Shown piece by piece: positions 43,292 through 53,433 of a stretch of DNA of 64,000 nt; position 1 is the stretch's first letter; every line of letters starts with the position of its first letter. Source of the stretch: Nocardia sp. SYP-A9097 (GTDB lineage: Bacteria; Actinomycetota; Actinomycetes; Mycobacteriales; Mycobacteriaceae); contig NZ_WJIC01000002.1 of the NCBI RefSeq assembly GCF_009649815.1, positions 186,001 through 250,000 on the forward strand, written 5' to 3'. Below the pieces are notes generated by a model, which saw only the letters and a list, made by a program, of their open reading frames with translations, made no database searches and was not told the DNA's origin. The translations under genes were made by a program, and so were the position numbers.

Positions 43292-44758
43292 TCAGGCGGC
43301 GCCGGATTCGAAGGCGGCGAGCGAACCCGCGATGCTCTCCGGCTTCTCCCACGGTCCCGGCTCCGGGAAATAGGTGTCCAGGAATTCCGAGACCGCGCGC
43401 ACCCGATCGGCCTCGGGAACCTCCGGGAAACTGCCGTCATTGAGGCAGAAGAAATCCACATTGCGCCGGCGTAGCAAACCGTCCAACAACGCCAGGCCGG
43501 TGTACATGGTGGTGTCCACGTAACGCACCTTCGCCGCCTCCTGCGGCACCGCACGGCCGGTGAGCAGCGCGTAATAGTGGTACAGCGAATTGGTCACCGA
43601 GATATCGGTGGCCGCGCGGAAACGACTGGTGCGGGTGCGGGCGAAATCGTCCGGGAACACCTGCTCCATCTCGTGAAGCACACTGCGGCGCAACGGAACC
43701 GGAGTGTGTTCCAGATGCCGGGTGATGATGTGCCCGAACCGGCGGGTCAGCAGTTGCCGATTCATCCGGGCGGCATTCTCGAATCCGCTGCGGCGTTCGT
43801 TATTGGCGCCCGGGCCGATTCGCGTACCCGCCTCGATATAGCGGCTGATGCCCGCCGGGGTGAAGAACATGGACGGGCGTACCGGGCGCGCGAAGAACAT
43901 ATCGTCATTGGAGTACAGGAAATGCTCCGACAATCCGTCGATATGCTGCAATTGGCTCTCCACCGCATGGGAATTGAAGATCGGCAGCCCGCTCACATCG
44001 GCGAAGTGATCGATGGCGCGCACGATCGTCACCTTGGGATCGTCTGCGAGCCAATCGGGTACGCGGGAATCGGTGGCGATGAAGATCCGCCGAATCCACG
44101 GCGCGTTCTTGTGCACCGAGCGCAACGCGTACCGCAGTTCGTCGATCTGGCGGATCCGGGCATCGGCCTCATCACCCTCGCCGACCACCACCTGCGACAG
44201 CATTCCCGCACGGCGCGCCCGGAATTCGGGATCGGTGCCGTCCACCCAGGAGAAGACGATATCGATATCGAAGCCGACATCGGTGGGGTGCGGGGCGAAC
44301 ATGCCGTCCAGCGTCGGCCAGCTGGTGTCGTACAGCAGCACCGTGCCCTGCTCGACATCGGCGAGGTCGAAGACATTGCGGGTCAGCGCATTCGGGCGCG
44401 GGCATTCCACGGTGTCGCCGTGGTACTCCCACAGCTCGATATGCACGTGATGCGCGGTATCCAGGTCACGGCCGAGCCGGAAGACATTGTGCTGCTTCTC
44501 ATTGCAGATGAACCCGGCCACCATGGCGGCGCCGAGCACCCGTCTGAGCGCGGCCCGGTGCGCGGTGTCCACCGCCAGCACCAGCCGATGGTCGGAGTCG
44601 CGCACCAGCAGGTACGGCACCTCCGCCATCGTCAATTCGCCACGCAGGTAGCGCAGGTCGTCGATCACCGCGTCCGACGCCACCAGATTCGCCACGCTCG
44701 CGCCTCCCACCATCGCCACCATGTCCGGCTGCTGCCCCGAACCCATATCCACCATCAC
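43292..44758 (-). CDS. cpsY: Stealth-family exopolysaccharide phosphotransferase (CpsY-like)
   Basis: This 488-residue protein has the four stealth conserved regions: CR1 DIDIVFSWVDGTDPEF (about 168), CR2 LRYALRSVHKNAPWIRRIFI and GLSEHFLYSNDDMFF, CR3 FGHIITRHLEHTPVPLRRSV and CR4 near VDFFCLNDG. Such enzymes transfer hexose-1-phosphate units to build capsule-like polysaccharide. It is next to the Rv0805-like gene as in M. tuberculosis (Rv0806c cpsY). Several Met codons near the N-terminus leave the start uncertain by up to about 20 residues. Confidence 0.88.
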   Translation of the reverse strand: MMVDMGSGQQPDMVAMVGGASVANLVASDAVIDDLRYLRGELTMAEVPYLLVRDSDHRLVLAVDTAHRAALRRVLGAAMVAGFICNEKQHNVFRLGRDLDTAHHVHIELWEYHGDTVECPRPNALTRNVFDLADVEQGTVLLYDTSWPTLDGMFAPHPTDVGFDIDIVFSWVDGTDPEFRARRAGMLSQVVVGEGDEADARIRQIDELRYALRSVHKNAPWIRRIFIATDSRVPDWLADDPKVTIVRAIDHFADVSGLPIFNSHAVESQLQHIDGLSEHFLYSNDDMFFARPVRPSMFFTPAGISRYIEAGTRIGPGANNERRSGFENAARMNRQLLTRRFGHIITRHLEHTPVPLRRSVLHEMEQVFPDDFARTRTSRFRAATDISVTNSLYHYYALLTGRAVPQEAAKVRYVDTTMYTGLALLDGLLRRRNVDFFCLNDGSFPEVPEADRVRAVSEFLDTYFPEPGPWEKPESIAGSLAAFESGAA

Positions 44759-45166
44759 CGGTCTCCGCTCTCTCGCGTTCTCACCTCACGCCTGCCCACC
44801 TGCACCGCCGCAGCACGCCCAGCTGTCACCGGGGGGCGCGAAATCCATTGCGCGCCAGGTTTTCGATGCTGCTGCGTTCGTCGACGCCGAGTGGCGGACG
44901 ATCCTTCACCGGACGGTCATCGGCCGGTTACTCGCAAGACCTCGTTCGGACGAGGGACTGTAACGAATGATGCAACCGTTATCGCTGCTAGTCAATCCAT
45001 GACCCCGCAGGTCCAGAGGTATTTTCACAGCTGTAACCGATAAGAGCGGTCGGTTGTGCGCCCCGGATGAGCCGTTCGGACCCGAGCGCGTAACGGCGGC
45101 AACGGCATACACTTGCGGCAGCACAGTCCAGCCCGCTGTGCGGTACCCGATCGTGAGGTGAAGCAC
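44759..45166. other. Divergent intergenic region
   Basis: Between the divergent cpsY-like and flavin-fold genes. A small hairpin CCTCGT-TCGG-ACGAGG (44940-44955) was noted, and 44955-45045 is richer in A/T than its surroundings, as expected for promoters. No operator with clear symmetry was found. Confidence 0.4.
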
Positions 45167-45658
45167 ATGGTAGCCGAAGCGCGGGAGCGGCAAGAGTCCT
45201 CGACGGAAGGCCCGGAGACAGGACACCCCGAATTGAGCGTCCTGCCCGAGTGGCCGCTCGACACCATCGCGGTGCTGGTGACCACCGATCCGGCGCCGCA
45301 CGCCATTCCGGTCTCCTGGCCGGTGCGTGCCGGGGATCGGCGGATTCTATTGAGCCTCAAGTCCGATCGCGGTTCGCTGGCGCGGCTGCGGGAGCGGCCC
45401 GAGGTGGCGCTGTTGATTCTGGGCGGGGGCGATGTGGCGTTGTGTGCGCGGGGGCGCGCGGAGATTCTCGCGGATCCGATGCCCGGCGCGGACGACTACA
45501 CCGCGGTGGCGATCGAGGTCGAGGTGGTCGATGATCATCGGCAGTCGGCGTTCGCGGTGGCGTCGGGAATCCAGCGCAATGTGATCGATCCGACGGAATT
45601 GCGGTATCTGGAGAAACGGGTCGCCACGCTGAAATCCTTGGCGTCCGAACGTAACTGA
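45167..45658 (+). CDS. Pyridoxamine-5'-phosphate-oxidase-fold protein
   Basis: From ATG 45167 (MVAEARERQESS) the gene encodes 163 residues of split-beta-barrel flavin-binding fold: IAVLVTTDPAPHAIPVSWPV, RILLSLKSDRGSLARLRERP, VALLILGGGDVALCARGRAE. This is the FMN/F420-binding PNPOx-like group, many of whose actinobacterial members use F420 or bind biliverdin/haem. True PLP synthesis is unlikely because the substrate-binding C-terminal motif is absent. A GAGGTGAAG site precedes the start. Single gene before terD. Confidence 0.78.
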   Translation: MVAEARERQESSTEGPETGHPELSVLPEWPLDTIAVLVTTDPAPHAIPVSWPVRAGDRRILLSLKSDRGSLARLRERPEVALLILGGGDVALCARGRAEILADPMPGADDYTAVAIEVEVVDDHRQSAFAVASGIQRNVIDPTELRYLEKRVATLKSLASERN

Positions 45659-45806
45659 GAGTTACCAGCTTCCCGCTAATTCGGACATTCCAGACATTAG
45701 TGTCGGAACCGCAACCCTGGCCGGGAAATGAACGCGCACAGTGGGTCTCCATATCGACCATAATCGGGAAGGGATGCGGCGTGAATGCGCCGCGGGGAAG
45801 GAGATC

Positions 45807-46382
45807 ATGTCTGTCAGCTTGGCCAAGGGTGGAAACGTTTCGCTCTCCAAACAGGCCCCGAACCTCACCAAGGTCGCCGTCTGCCTGGGCTGGGACGTTC
45901 GCACGACCACCGGCGCGGACTACGACCTGGATGCCAGCGCGATGGCCTGCGGACCGAATCAGCGGGTGCTGTCGGATGCGCATTTCGTGTTCTACAACAA
46001 CCTGCGCTCGCCGGAGGGCACCATCGAGCACACCGGTGACAATCTCACCGGCGCCGGCGACGGTGACGACGAGGTGATCAATCTCGACCTGGCAGCCATG
46101 CCCCCGACGATCACCAATATCTTCTTCCCGGTATCGATCCATGACGCCGATGCCCGCCGCCAGTCCTTCGGACAGGTCCGCAACGCCTACATTCGCGTAG
46201 TCGACGCGGTCACCAGCGCCGAACTGGCCCGCTTCGACCTCACCGAAGACGCCTCCACCGAAACCGCCATGGTCTTCGGTGAGCTCTACCGCCACGGCCC
46301 GGAATGGAAGTTCCGCGCCATCGGCCAGGGCTACGCCTCCGGCCTGGCCGGCATCGCCCGCGACTACGGCGTCAACGTCTGA
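45807..46382 (+). CDS. terD: TerD-family stress protein
   Basis: The ATG at 45807 is behind GGGGAAGGAG and gives 191 residues, the standard TerD length. Conserved features: MSVSLAKGGNVSLSKQAPNL, VAVCLGWDVRTTTGADYDLD (Ca2+-binding acidic residues), HFVFYNNLRSPEGTIEHTGD, GDGDDEVINLDL and the C-terminal FRAIGQGYASGLAGIARDYG. TerD-type proteins bind Ca2+ and are linked to tellurite, phage and general stress resistance and to differentiation in actinomycetes. Other ter genes are not in the window. Confidence 0.95.
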   Translation: MSVSLAKGGNVSLSKQAPNLTKVAVCLGWDVRTTTGADYDLDASAMACGPNQRVLSDAHFVFYNNLRSPEGTIEHTGDNLTGAGDGDDEVINLDLAAMPPTITNIFFPVSIHDADARRQSFGQVRNAYIRVVDAVTSAELARFDLTEDASTETAMVFGELYRHGPEWKFRAIGQGYASGLAGIARDYGVNV

Positions 46383-46398
46383 CCAGAGTCGGCGTTCA

Positions 46399-46469
46399 CC
46401 TGTCCTGATGTCCTAAATTTAGAGACCTATTCTTCAGATGTGTCCCAAGATTGAAGACATCAGGACAGG
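46399..46469. repeat. Perfect 14-bp inverted repeat, 43 bp apart
   Basis: CCTGTCCTGATGTC (46399-46412) and GACATCAGGACAGG (46456-46469) are perfectly complementary. The spacer is AT-rich and contains a competing TCTTCA/TGAAGA pair that overlaps the right arm. The right arm also overlaps an AGGAGG site (46467-46472) for the small ORF at 46479. It may be a regulatory stem or the ends of a lost element. Confidence 0.6.
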
Positions 46470-46478
46470 AGGATCTAC

Positions 46479-46622
46479 TTGCCCTCCTCCACTCCAGAAC
46501 TCGACGACACCGACACCGTCTACGAGGGTCCGGGCTCGAAACGGTTCGGGCGCTGCCGGCCGCGCTCGTGGAAACCCTTGCTACGGAACCCGACCGGCAG
46601 AGATGTTTCAACATGGATGTAA
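46479..46622 (+). CDS. Possible 47-residue peptide with strong ribosome site
   Basis: TTG 46479 is preceded by AGGAGG at an ideal 6-nt spacing and opens a frame of 47 codons: LPSSTPELDDTDTVYEGPGS, then a Lys/Arg/Trp-rich half (KRFGRCRPRSWKPLLRNPTG). No family is recognised. It may be a leader peptide, a small basic protein, or the 5' stub of a gene truncated in the degenerate DNA that follows. Its ribosome site could be hidden by the 46399-46469 inverted repeat. Confidence 0.35.
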   Translation: MPSSTPELDDTDTVYEGPGSKRFGRCRPRSWKPLLRNPTGRDVSTWM

Positions 46623-47038
46623 CTACGCAGGGGTCTACTCGACGTTTGCCTGCGTGAGTACATCCGCGTTGCGTCGCTCCCGGGGAATCGGTCGAATGGG
46701 ATGGTAGAGGGCCAGCACCCGGGGCCTTCGTAGCCGAATACCCAGCGGAACATCACGTTCCAGCGGGGTTCGGAAGAATGCCACGAATTTTCGGAGTGGG
46801 AACCTCGCCTGCCATACCCGACTTTCGCCACCGGTCAGGCGCGAATACTCGCGACCCAGCCTGGCTGGCAGGCCGTGGTCACCTTCAGAACCACACCGAA
46901 AAAGACAGAACACCCCATCCCCCAGCTGGACGAACGATCACCAGGAACTGAGCGGGGCGACGCGCCGCTTGGGTTCAAGGGTTCGATGCAACAGGGTTGT
47001 CTGGGTTCGACAGTAGTTGGTCTAGTACTTGTGCGGGG
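46623..47038. other. Degenerate intergenic stretch
   Basis: No intact gene is supported. On the minus strand 46635-46913 has a protein-like stretch (LRKFVAFFRTPLERDVPLGI) but no credible start or family, and may be a gene remnant. No repeats or terminators stand out. Confidence 0.35.
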
Positions 47039-47281
47039 GTGCCGGCGGATGAGGCGGGGCGGGAGCGGATGGCGCGGGCGCATCATGCGCTGGCCGCGCC
47101 GCTTCGGGAGGCGTTGGCCGAACGGGGCGATCCGGATCCGGTATTGACTGCGGACCTCATCGACGGGGCGCTCGGGCGGGCCATCGATCGACTCGACGGC
47201 GGAGCCGACTTCCGTCGGGTCCAATCCATCACTCTGGCCTTCGTGCAGCGCGCGATCGGGCTCTCGAACAATCAGGAGTAG
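47039..47281 (+). CDS. Small helical protein, hypothetical
   Basis: GTG 47039 gives 80 residues (MPADEAGRERMARAHHALAA, then PLREALAERGDPDPVLTADL and a helical tail). It is 2 bp upstream of the ABM-domain gene, so the two are probably co-transcribed. No family recognised; acidic-basic mix and predicted all-helical. An earlier start at 46997 is possible but adds Ser-rich, non-coding-like sequence. Confidence 0.6.
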   Translation: MPADEAGRERMARAHHALAAPLREALAERGDPDPVLTADLIDGALGRAIDRLDGGADFRRVQSITLAFVQRAIGLSNNQE

Positions 47282-47283
47282 TC

Positions 47284-47598
47284 ATGTTCGTCGTAAGCAA
47301 TGAACTGTTCGTCGCGACGGAGAACCGCGAGGTGTTCGAACGTAATTTCGCCGCCAGCATGCACGGAACCCTCACCGGCATACCGGGATTGATCGCCGCA
47401 CGGCTCATGCGGCCCCGCGAAACCGACCGCGGTTACCTGTCCGTCCTCGAATTCACCGACGAGACAGCCTATTCCGCGTTCCGCGCCAGCGAAGCGTTCG
47501 CCGCCGCCCACAACTGGCCGGACCACGCCCCTATCGACCACGCCCGGCTGACCACCTACGAGGTACACACCGAGATCGCCGCGCCGAATCTCAGTTGA
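47284..47598 (+). CDS. ABM-domain monooxygenase-like protein
   Basis: This 104-residue ferredoxin-like protein (MFVVSNELFVATENREVFER, HGTLTGIPGLIAARLMRPRE, RGYLSVLEFTDETAYSAFRA, AAAHNWPDH) has the length and strand-helix pattern of the antibiotic biosynthesis monooxygenase superfamily. It also resembles haem-degrading IsdG/MhuD proteins: an Asn near residue 6 and a His in the AAAH segment are at suggestive places, but the Trp typical of IsdG/MhuD is Phe. Overlaps the convergent lipoprotein gene by 8 bp. Confidence 0.72.
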   Translation: MFVVSNELFVATENREVFERNFAASMHGTLTGIPGLIAARLMRPRETDRGYLSVLEFTDETAYSAFRASEAFAAAHNWPDHAPIDHARLTTYEVHTEIAAPNLS

Positions 47599-48295
47599 GT
47601 TGGCGGATTTTGGCGGCTATGCGGTCGGCGATTACGGCGGAGGTGCGGGCGTCGGCGTAGGAGCAGCTGGAGATTTCGATGAGGGCGTTGCCTTGGGTGC
47701 GCATGGTGTCGGAGCAGACCCAGGTGCTGCCGGAGGAGGAGACCGTCCAGTCGACCGAGACTGCCGCGGGGTCGGTGTTGTGGGAGACGGCGGTTAGCCG
47801 CAGGACGCTGGCCTTGTCCTTGGAATCCTTGGGGGTATTGGTGACATCTTGGTCCTTGCACTGCTGCAGGACGGTTCGGTACTGGTTGACCATGGACTCC
47901 GCCACCAGGAAATTCTTGTAGGTGGAGACTGTTTGGTAGATGGCGTGCTGGTAGTTGTCGTCCGCTTCGCGAAAGGAGCGGAGCCGGAAGCCATTCCATT
48001 TCTCGCCGTAGGTCTCCAGGTCGGCGGTGTACATCATGGGGGCGCAGTCGGCGGGCGAGTAGGTGAAATTGGGGACGGTGGGGACCGTGTTCTCGAAACG
48101 CTGGGTGAGGGTGGTGGAGGCGACGATCTTGCCGACATCGTCGAGGGAGAGCATGACGTCGGAGATCTTGTCCGGCGTCAGGCGGGCCATTTTCACCACC
48201 ACCGGGTCAGGGGACGCGACACCGCTCACGACCTTGCCGCAGCCCGTCAGCGTGAACAGCAGTGCCAGGCATATGGCGACGGTTCGCCCCCGCAT
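47591..48295 (-). CDS. Lipoprotein with PknH-sensor-like domain
   Basis: Start ATG 48295 behind GGAGGACC gives 234 residues with signal MRGRTVAICLALLFTLTGCG (lipobox LTGC). The mature part contains LSLDDVGKIV, a conserved Cys in YSPADCAPMMYT, QHAIYQTVSTYKN, VLQQCKDQDV and WVCSDTMRTQGNAL with later Cys in SSCSYADA: the four-Cys pattern of the PknH extracellular sensor domain. Such stand-alone lipoproteins are numerous in mycobacteria and nocardiae; ligand unknown. Upstream of and divergent in role from mazG, 81 bp away. Confidence 0.85.
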   Translation of the reverse strand: MRGRTVAICLALLFTLTGCGKVVSGVASPDPVVVKMARLTPDKISDVMLSLDDVGKIVASTTLTQRFENTVPTVPNFTYSPADCAPMMYTADLETYGEKWNGFRLRSFREADDNYQHAIYQTVSTYKNFLVAESMVNQYRTVLQQCKDQDVTNTPKDSKDKASVLRLTAVSHNTDPAAVSVDWTVSSSGSTWVCSDTMRTQGNALIEISSCSYADARTSAVIADRIAAKIRQLN

Positions 48296-48375
48296 TGGTC
48301 CTCCTCCGAACCCGAAACAGCAGAAGCATAGCGGGCTCGGGCGACGAACCGCCCGGCGCGCCAGCGGCGATCGGG

Positions 48376-49143
48376 TCACGACCAGAAGGCGCGCCAATCG
48401 GCCGCGGTGAGGGGAAGACGTTCGCCCCGTGCGGATTCGGCGGCATCCTCCGCCGCGCGCACAGCGGCGGCGAACGCGAGAGTGGCTTTGCGGAGGCGCT
48501 CCTCGGCACTGTCCGGGCCGCCGAGCCGAACCACCCGTAGCTCCTCCGGAATCAGCTCCTCCGGCAGACCGGCCTTACCACTGCGCGAACGCACCTTCTC
48601 GGCCAGCGCCAAAGCCGGCTGCGCCATGGCGATGCCGTCCAGGCAGGAGCGGCGGGACTTCTCCGCGGTCTTGCGCTCCTCCCAGGCCGCCTCCTGCGCG
48701 GCGATCTTGGACTCGATATCGGCGTCCCGGTCGATGCCGAGGTCGAGCAGATGCGGGCTGCGATGCGTCAGCTTGGCGACCAGCGCCGCCGCCACCTCGG
48801 CCACGGTGAATTCGCCTGCGGCCTCGGCGATTCGGGAGTGGAACAGGACCTGGAGCAGCAGGTCGCCCAGCTCCTCCTTGATGGTTTCGGCATCGGCGTC
48901 CTGAATGGCGTCCAGGAGTTCGTAGGTCTCCTCGAGTAGATACGGCCGCAGCGAATCATGCGTCTGGGTGACCTCCCAGCCGCCGAAATTCCACAGCCGA
49001 TCCATGACATCCACGGCCTCACCGAGCGCCTCGGTCATTTTGGCCGTATCGGCAGCGGTGTCGAGGGCCGCGCCATCGGCAGCGCCGCGCACCGGGTCCG
49101 CGGCGGAATTCACCTCTCCCCCATCGGTATCCGCCGCGCTCAT
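48376..49143 (-). CDS. mazG: MazG nucleoside triphosphate pyrophosphohydrolase
   Basis: This 255-residue protein has the MazG metal motif [10 protein letters not shown] ... [17 protein letters not shown] (ExxE with ExxD) and THRSPHLL. An Ala/Asp-rich N-terminal 35 residues precede the domain. It hydrolyses non-canonical (d)NTPs, protecting against oxidised nucleotides. The ATG overlaps the mfd stop (ATGA), matching the Rv1020-Rv1021 pair of M. tuberculosis. Confidence 0.93.
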   Translation of the reverse strand: MSAADTDGGEVNSAADPVRGAADGAALDTAADTAKMTEALGEAVDVMDRLWNFGGWEVTQTHDSLRPYLLEETYELLDAIQDADAETIKEELGDLLLQVLFHSRIAEAAGEFTVAEVAAALVAKLTHRSPHLLDLGIDRDADIESKIAAQEAAWEERKTAEKSRRSCLDGIAMAQPALALAEKVRSRSGKAGLPEELIPEELRVVRLGGPDSAEERLRKATLAFAAAVRAAEDAAESARGERLPLTAADWRAFWS

Positions 49144-52100
49144 CGGGCCGCCGCGACCTCGGTCTGCATCCGGACATCCACCGCGCCCGGAGCTTTTCCG
49201 TCCAGGGCCAGCAGCAGATCCGCGACGAATTGCAGCACCTGTACGTCGCGGACACGCGCCGCACCGACACTGTCCTCCACCCGCGGCAGCGGCAACTGCA
49301 CGATGCCGGTGGCCGGGCGGTAGGTGGCGTTCGGGTAGAGCCGCTTGAGCCGCAACTGTTTCGAGTCCGGCAGTTGCAGCGGCGCGACCTTCAGGGTGGT
49401 GCCGGTGACACCGATTTCGGCGATCTTGTATTCGCGGGCCAGCAGGCGCAGTTTGGCGACCGAGACCAGGCGGCCGACCTCCACCGGGAGCGGGCCGTAG
49501 CGGTCGACGAGCTCCTCGACGACGGCGGCCAGGCCCGAATCGTCCTGGGCGGCGGCCAGTTTGCGGTAGCCCTCCAGGCGGAGGCGGTCGGAGGCGATGT
49601 AATCCGGCGGGATATGCGCGTCCACCGGAAGGTCGATACGGACCTCACGGATTTCCTCGTCCACCGTGATGGGCCGGCCGTCGGCGGCGGCACGATATGC
49701 CTCCACAGCCTCACCGACAAGACGCACGTACAGATCGAAGCCGACACCCGCGACATGCCCGGACTGTTCCGCGCCGAGCACATTGCCCGCACCGCGAATC
49801 TCCAAGTCCTTCATGGCAACCGCCATACCCGCACCCAGATCCGAATTCTGCGAAATGGTGGCGAGCCGGTCGTACGCGGTCTCCGTCAAAGGCTTCTCGG
49901 GCGGATACAGGAAGTACGCGTACCCGCGCTCACGACTGCGGCCGACCCGGCCACGCAGCTGGTGCAGCTGCGAAAGACCCAGCGCGTCAGCGCGTTCCAC
50001 GATCAACGTATTCGCATTGGAGATATCCAAACCGGTTTCGATGATCGTGGTCGAGATCAGGACGTCGAATTCCCGTTCCCAGAAACCCTGCACGGTCTTC
50101 TCCAGGGTGTCCTCGTTCATCTGCCCGTGCGCGACCGCCACCCGCGCCTCCGGCACCAGATCGCGAATCCGCTTGGCGGCCTTGTCGATCGAGGACACCC
50201 GATTGTGCACATAGAAAACCTGGCCGTCGCGCAGCAGCTCACGGCGAATGGCGGCGGCAACCTGCTTGTCGTTGTACGCGCCCACATAGGTGAGGACGGG
50301 ATGACGTTCCTCGGGCGGGGTGAGAATCGTCGACATCTCACGAATACCCGCCAGGCTCATCTCCAGCGTGCGCGGAATCGGCGTGGCGGACATGGTGAGC
50401 ATGTCCACGTGCGTGCGCAGCGCCTTGATGTGCTCCTTGTGCTCGACGCCGAAGCGCTGCTCCTCGTCGATAATGGTGAGGCCCAGGTCTTTCCAGCGGA
50501 TACCGGTCTGTAGCAGCCGGTGCGTGCCGACCACGATATCCACCTCGCCGGACGCCATCCCCTCCATGATCTCGCGCGATTCGGCCGGATCGGTGAAGCG
50601 GGACAGGCCCTTCACCGTGACCGGGAATCCGGCGAGCCGATCATGGAAGGTCTGCAAATGCTGTTGCGCCAGTAGCGTTGTCGGCACCAGTACGGCGACC
50701 TGCTTACCGTCCTGCACCGCCTTGAACGCGGCGCGCACCGCGATCTCGGTCTTGCCGTAGCCGACATCGCCGCAGATGACGCGGTCCATCGGGACGGCCT
50801 TCTCCATATCGGATTTCACCTCGGCGATGGCGGTGAGCTGATCGACCGTCTCGGTGAAGGCGAAGGCGTCCTCCATCTCCACCTGCCACGGAGTATCCGG
50901 ACCGAAGGCGTGCCCGGGCGCGGCCTGGCGGGCGGCGTACAGCTGGACGAGTTCGGTGGCGATCTCGCGAACGGCCTTGCGCGCCTTACGTTTGGTGTTC
51001 TGCCAATCCGAACCGCCGAGCTTGGACAGGCTGGGCATTTCGCCACCGACATAGCGGGAGAGCTGATCCAGGGAATCCATCGGGACGAACAGTCGGTCAC
51101 CCGGCTGACCGCGCTTACCGGGCGCGTACTCGATGACCAGGTACTCGCGCCGCGCCCCGCCGACGGTGCGCTCGATCATCTCCACGAAACGGCCGATGCC
51201 GTGCTGATCGTGCACGACCATATCCCCGGCGCGCAGGGCCAGCGGATCGACCTGATTGCGGCGGCGCGCGGCCAGCTTCTTACCCTCGCCGGGCGCGGTG
51301 ACCCGATTACCGGTGAGATCGGATTCGGCGATCACCACCAGTTTGGCGTCGTCGAAGACAATGCCGTCATGCAGTGAACCGCAGAGCACGCCGACCAGTC
51401 CGCGCACCGGTTCGGCCCCGGATTCCAGGGTCGCGGCGGGCACCTCGGCGTCGGCGAGCCGCTCCAGAATGCGTTGCGCCGTACCGTGTCCCGCCACCAC
51501 GATAACCGCGCGGCCACCGGTGGTGACATGCGCGCGCAAGGACGCGAAGATCGTCGCGACGAGTTCTTCGGAGCCGCGCGCCGAGGGCGCGGACAGCACC
51601 GGCAGCACGATCTCATCCGGATCATCGGCGATCAGGGGGCTCAGCGTCCACCAGGGCAGACCGCGCTTATCCGCATCGGCATGCACCACATCGAGACCGC
51701 GATAGGCCGAGGCCGCCAGATCCAGTCCATGCGCGCCCAGCGGAGCGGCCCCACCGAACGAGGCCGCCGTCCAGGACGCCTCCAGGAACTCCTGCCCGGT
51801 GCGCACCAGATCGGCGGCGCGGGTGCGGACCTTCTCCGGATCACACAGCAGCACATGGGTTTGCGCCGGCAGCACCTCGGTGAGCAGCTGTAGCTCGCCC
51901 GGTTGCAGCACCGGCAGCAGCGCCTCCATACCCTCCACCGGAATGCCCTGGGAGATCTTCTCCAGCATCTCCACCAGGGCGGCATCGGCGGGGTTCTCGG
52001 CGGCGACCGCGGCGGCACGCTCCCGAAGATCGGTGGTGAGCAATAGTTCCCGGCACGGTTGAGCCACCACGAGATCGATCGGCACATCGTTGATGGAGCG

Positions 52101-52757
52101 CTGATCGGCGACCGAGAAGGCGCGCAATTCGCTGATCTCATCGCCCCAGAACTCCACGCGCACCGGATGATCCGCAGTGGGCGGGAAGAGGTCGAGAATG
52201 CCGCCGCGGACCGCGAACTCACCGCGCTTGCCGACCATATCGACCCGCTCGTACGCGAATTCCACCAGGCGGGAAAGCAATTCGTCGAAATCGAACTCCG
52301 CGCCGACACGCAGCACGATCGGCTCGAGATCGCCGAGGCCGTGTGCCATCGGCTGCATGAGCGAACGCACAGTGGTCACCACCACGCGCAGCGGCTCGCC
52401 GTAGACGGTGTCTTCCGGATGCACCAACCGCCGCAGCACCTGCAACCGCTTGCCGACGGTATCCGCGCCCGGCGACAACCGCTCATGCGGCAGCGTCTCC
52501 CACGACGGGAACACCGCGACGCTCGCACCCAGCATCTCGGTGAGCTCGGCGGTCAGATCATCGGCCTCGCGCCCGGTAGCGGTGACGACCACCAGCGGCC
52601 GCTCCCCGGCAATGGTCGCGGCCACGAACGGCCGCACCGACGAAGGCGCGACCAACATTGCCGATGCCCGCCCGATCAGGCCCTTGACCTGCTGCAACGA
52701 GGAATCGGCACCGGCCACTGCGGCCAGTCCCGCGAGAGGTGGACGTGAGCTCGACAT
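49140..52757 (-). CDS. mfd: Transcription-repair coupling factor
   Basis: The start ATG 52757 ([20 protein letters not shown]) gives 1205 residues, normal for Mfd; an upstream in-frame extension looks non-coding. Domains in order: UvrB-like N-terminal region, CarD-like RNA-polymerase-interaction domain (about 470-570, [20 protein letters not shown]), RecG-type helicase with Walker [21 protein letters not shown] and [44 protein letters not shown], and a C-terminal TRCF domain. It removes stalled RNA polymerase and recruits UvrA to lesions. Co-transcribed with mazG. Confidence 0.97.
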   Translation of the reverse strand: MSSSRPPLAGLAAVAGADSSLQQVKGLIGRASAMLVAPSSVRPFVAATIAGERPLVVVTATGREADDLTAELTEMLGASVAVFPSWETLPHERLSPGADTVGKRLQVLRRLVHPEDTVYGEPLRVVVTTVRSLMQPMAHGLGDLEPIVLRVGAEFDFDELLSRLVEFAYERVDMVGKRGEFAVRGGILDLFPPTADHPVRVEFWGDEISELRAFSVADQRSINDVPIDLVVAQPCRELLLTTDLRERAAAVAAENPADAALVEMLEKISQGIPVEGMEALLPVLQPGELQLLTEVLPAQTHVLLCDPEKVRTRAADLVRTGQEFLEASWTAASFGGAAPLGAHGLDLAASAYRGLDVVHADADKRGLPWWTLSPLIADDPDEIVLPVLSAPSARGSEELVATIFASLRAHVTTGGRAVIVVAGHGTAQRILERLADAEVPAATLESGAEPVRGLVGVLCGSLHDGIVFDDAKLVVIAESDLTGNRVTAPGEGKKLAARRRNQVDPLALRAGDMVVHDQHGIGRFVEMIERTVGGARREYLVIEYAPGKRGQPGDRLFVPMDSLDQLSRYVGGEMPSLSKLGGSDWQNTKRKARKAVREIATELVQLYAARQAAPGHAFGPDTPWQVEMEDAFAFTETVDQLTAIAEVKSDMEKAVPMDRVICGDVGYGKTEIAVRAAFKAVQDGKQVAVLVPTTLLAQQHLQTFHDRLAGFPVTVKGLSRFTDPAESREIMEGMASGEVDIVVGTHRLLQTGIRWKDLGLTIIDEEQRFGVEHKEHIKALRTHVDMLTMSATPIPRTLEMSLAGIREMSTILTPPEERHPVLTYVGAYNDKQVAAAIRRELLRDGQVFYVHNRVSSIDKAAKRIRDLVPEARVAVAHGQMNEDTLEKTVQGFWEREFDVLISTTIIETGLDISNANTLIVERADALGLSQLHQLRGRVGRSRERGYAYFLYPPEKPLTETAYDRLATISQNSDLGAGMAVAMKDLEIRGAGNVLGAEQSGHVAGVGFDLYVRLVGEAVEAYRAAADGRPITVDEEIREVRIDLPVDAHIPPDYIASDRLRLEGYRKLAAAQDDSGLAAVVEELVDRYGPLPVEVGRLVSVAKLRLLAREYKIAEIGVTGTTLKVAPLQLPDSKQLRLKRLYPNATYRPATGIVQLPLPRVEDSVGAARVRDVQVLQFVADLLLALDGKAPGAVDVRMQTEVAAAR

Positions 52758-53022
52758 GAGGCAGACTCCTGGGCGCAGATCAGCGATAAGGACAGCCAAC
52801 CGAGTGTAATCACCGGGCCCGACACGTTCCGCCCCGACTCGGGTACCCGCCACTCTCGGTGGTATTCCAACGTACCTACTGGTCTCGTGGGATCGGGGTA
52901 ACTCCGGGGGGACGCCCAAAACCCAGCCACCCGGCCGACCGCATGCCCGGTACGAGTCGCATGGTGCACCCAACGACCGGCAAAAGTCCCGGGGAGGCGG
53001 GGGAGGGTGCTTTGATGTCTAT

Positions 53023-53433
53023 ATGTCCTATGTGGTCGATCCTCGAGTGGACACTTACATCGAGGGGCTACCCGAATGGCAGCAGAAGATCTGTCATCAG
53101 GTGCGGGAAATCGTGCACGCGGCGGACCCTGCGGTCCAGGAGACGATCAAACGGAGCGTGCAGCCGTACTTCGTACTCGACGGAAATATCTGCGCACTAC
53201 TGGGAACCGAGAAGGCCCTGGACATCTTTCTCTACGACGGCGGGATCGTGGCCGACCCGCACGGCATCATCACCGGCGGGCACGAGAACAAGACCGCACG
53301 CATGATCGCTGTCCAAGAGGGCGAAACCCTCAACACCCCAGCCCTTCTCGCCATGTTCAAGCAGATCATCGCCAACAATCGCGCGGGCGGCTGGCGTCGG
53401 CTCAAACGCGAGAATCCCGATATGCCCCGGTAA
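53023..53433 (+). CDS. DUF1801 (YdhG-like) protein
   Basis: This 136-residue protein has the DUF1801 pattern: VDTYIEGLPEWQQKICHQVR, EIVHAADPAVQETIKRSVQP, YFVLDGNICALLGTEKALDI and FLYDGG. It is a small actinobacterial protein related to the frataxin-fold YdhG/IscR-neighbour group; function uncertain, and a role in iron or stress handling has been suggested for relatives. ATG 53023 lies behind GGGGGAGG. Its stop abuts the convergent TetR stop with no intervening bases. Confidence 0.82.
   Translation: MSYVVDPRVDTYIEGLPEWQQKICHQVREIVHAADPAVQETIKRSVQPYFVLDGNICALLGTEKALDIFLYDGGIVADPHGIITGGHENKTARMIAVQEGETLNTPALLAMFKQIIANNRAGGWRRLKRENPDMPR

Noticed and set aside
43577..45043. 488-codon open frame on the plus strand
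   Set aside because: Antisense to the stealth-family phosphotransferase; no domain or ribosome site.
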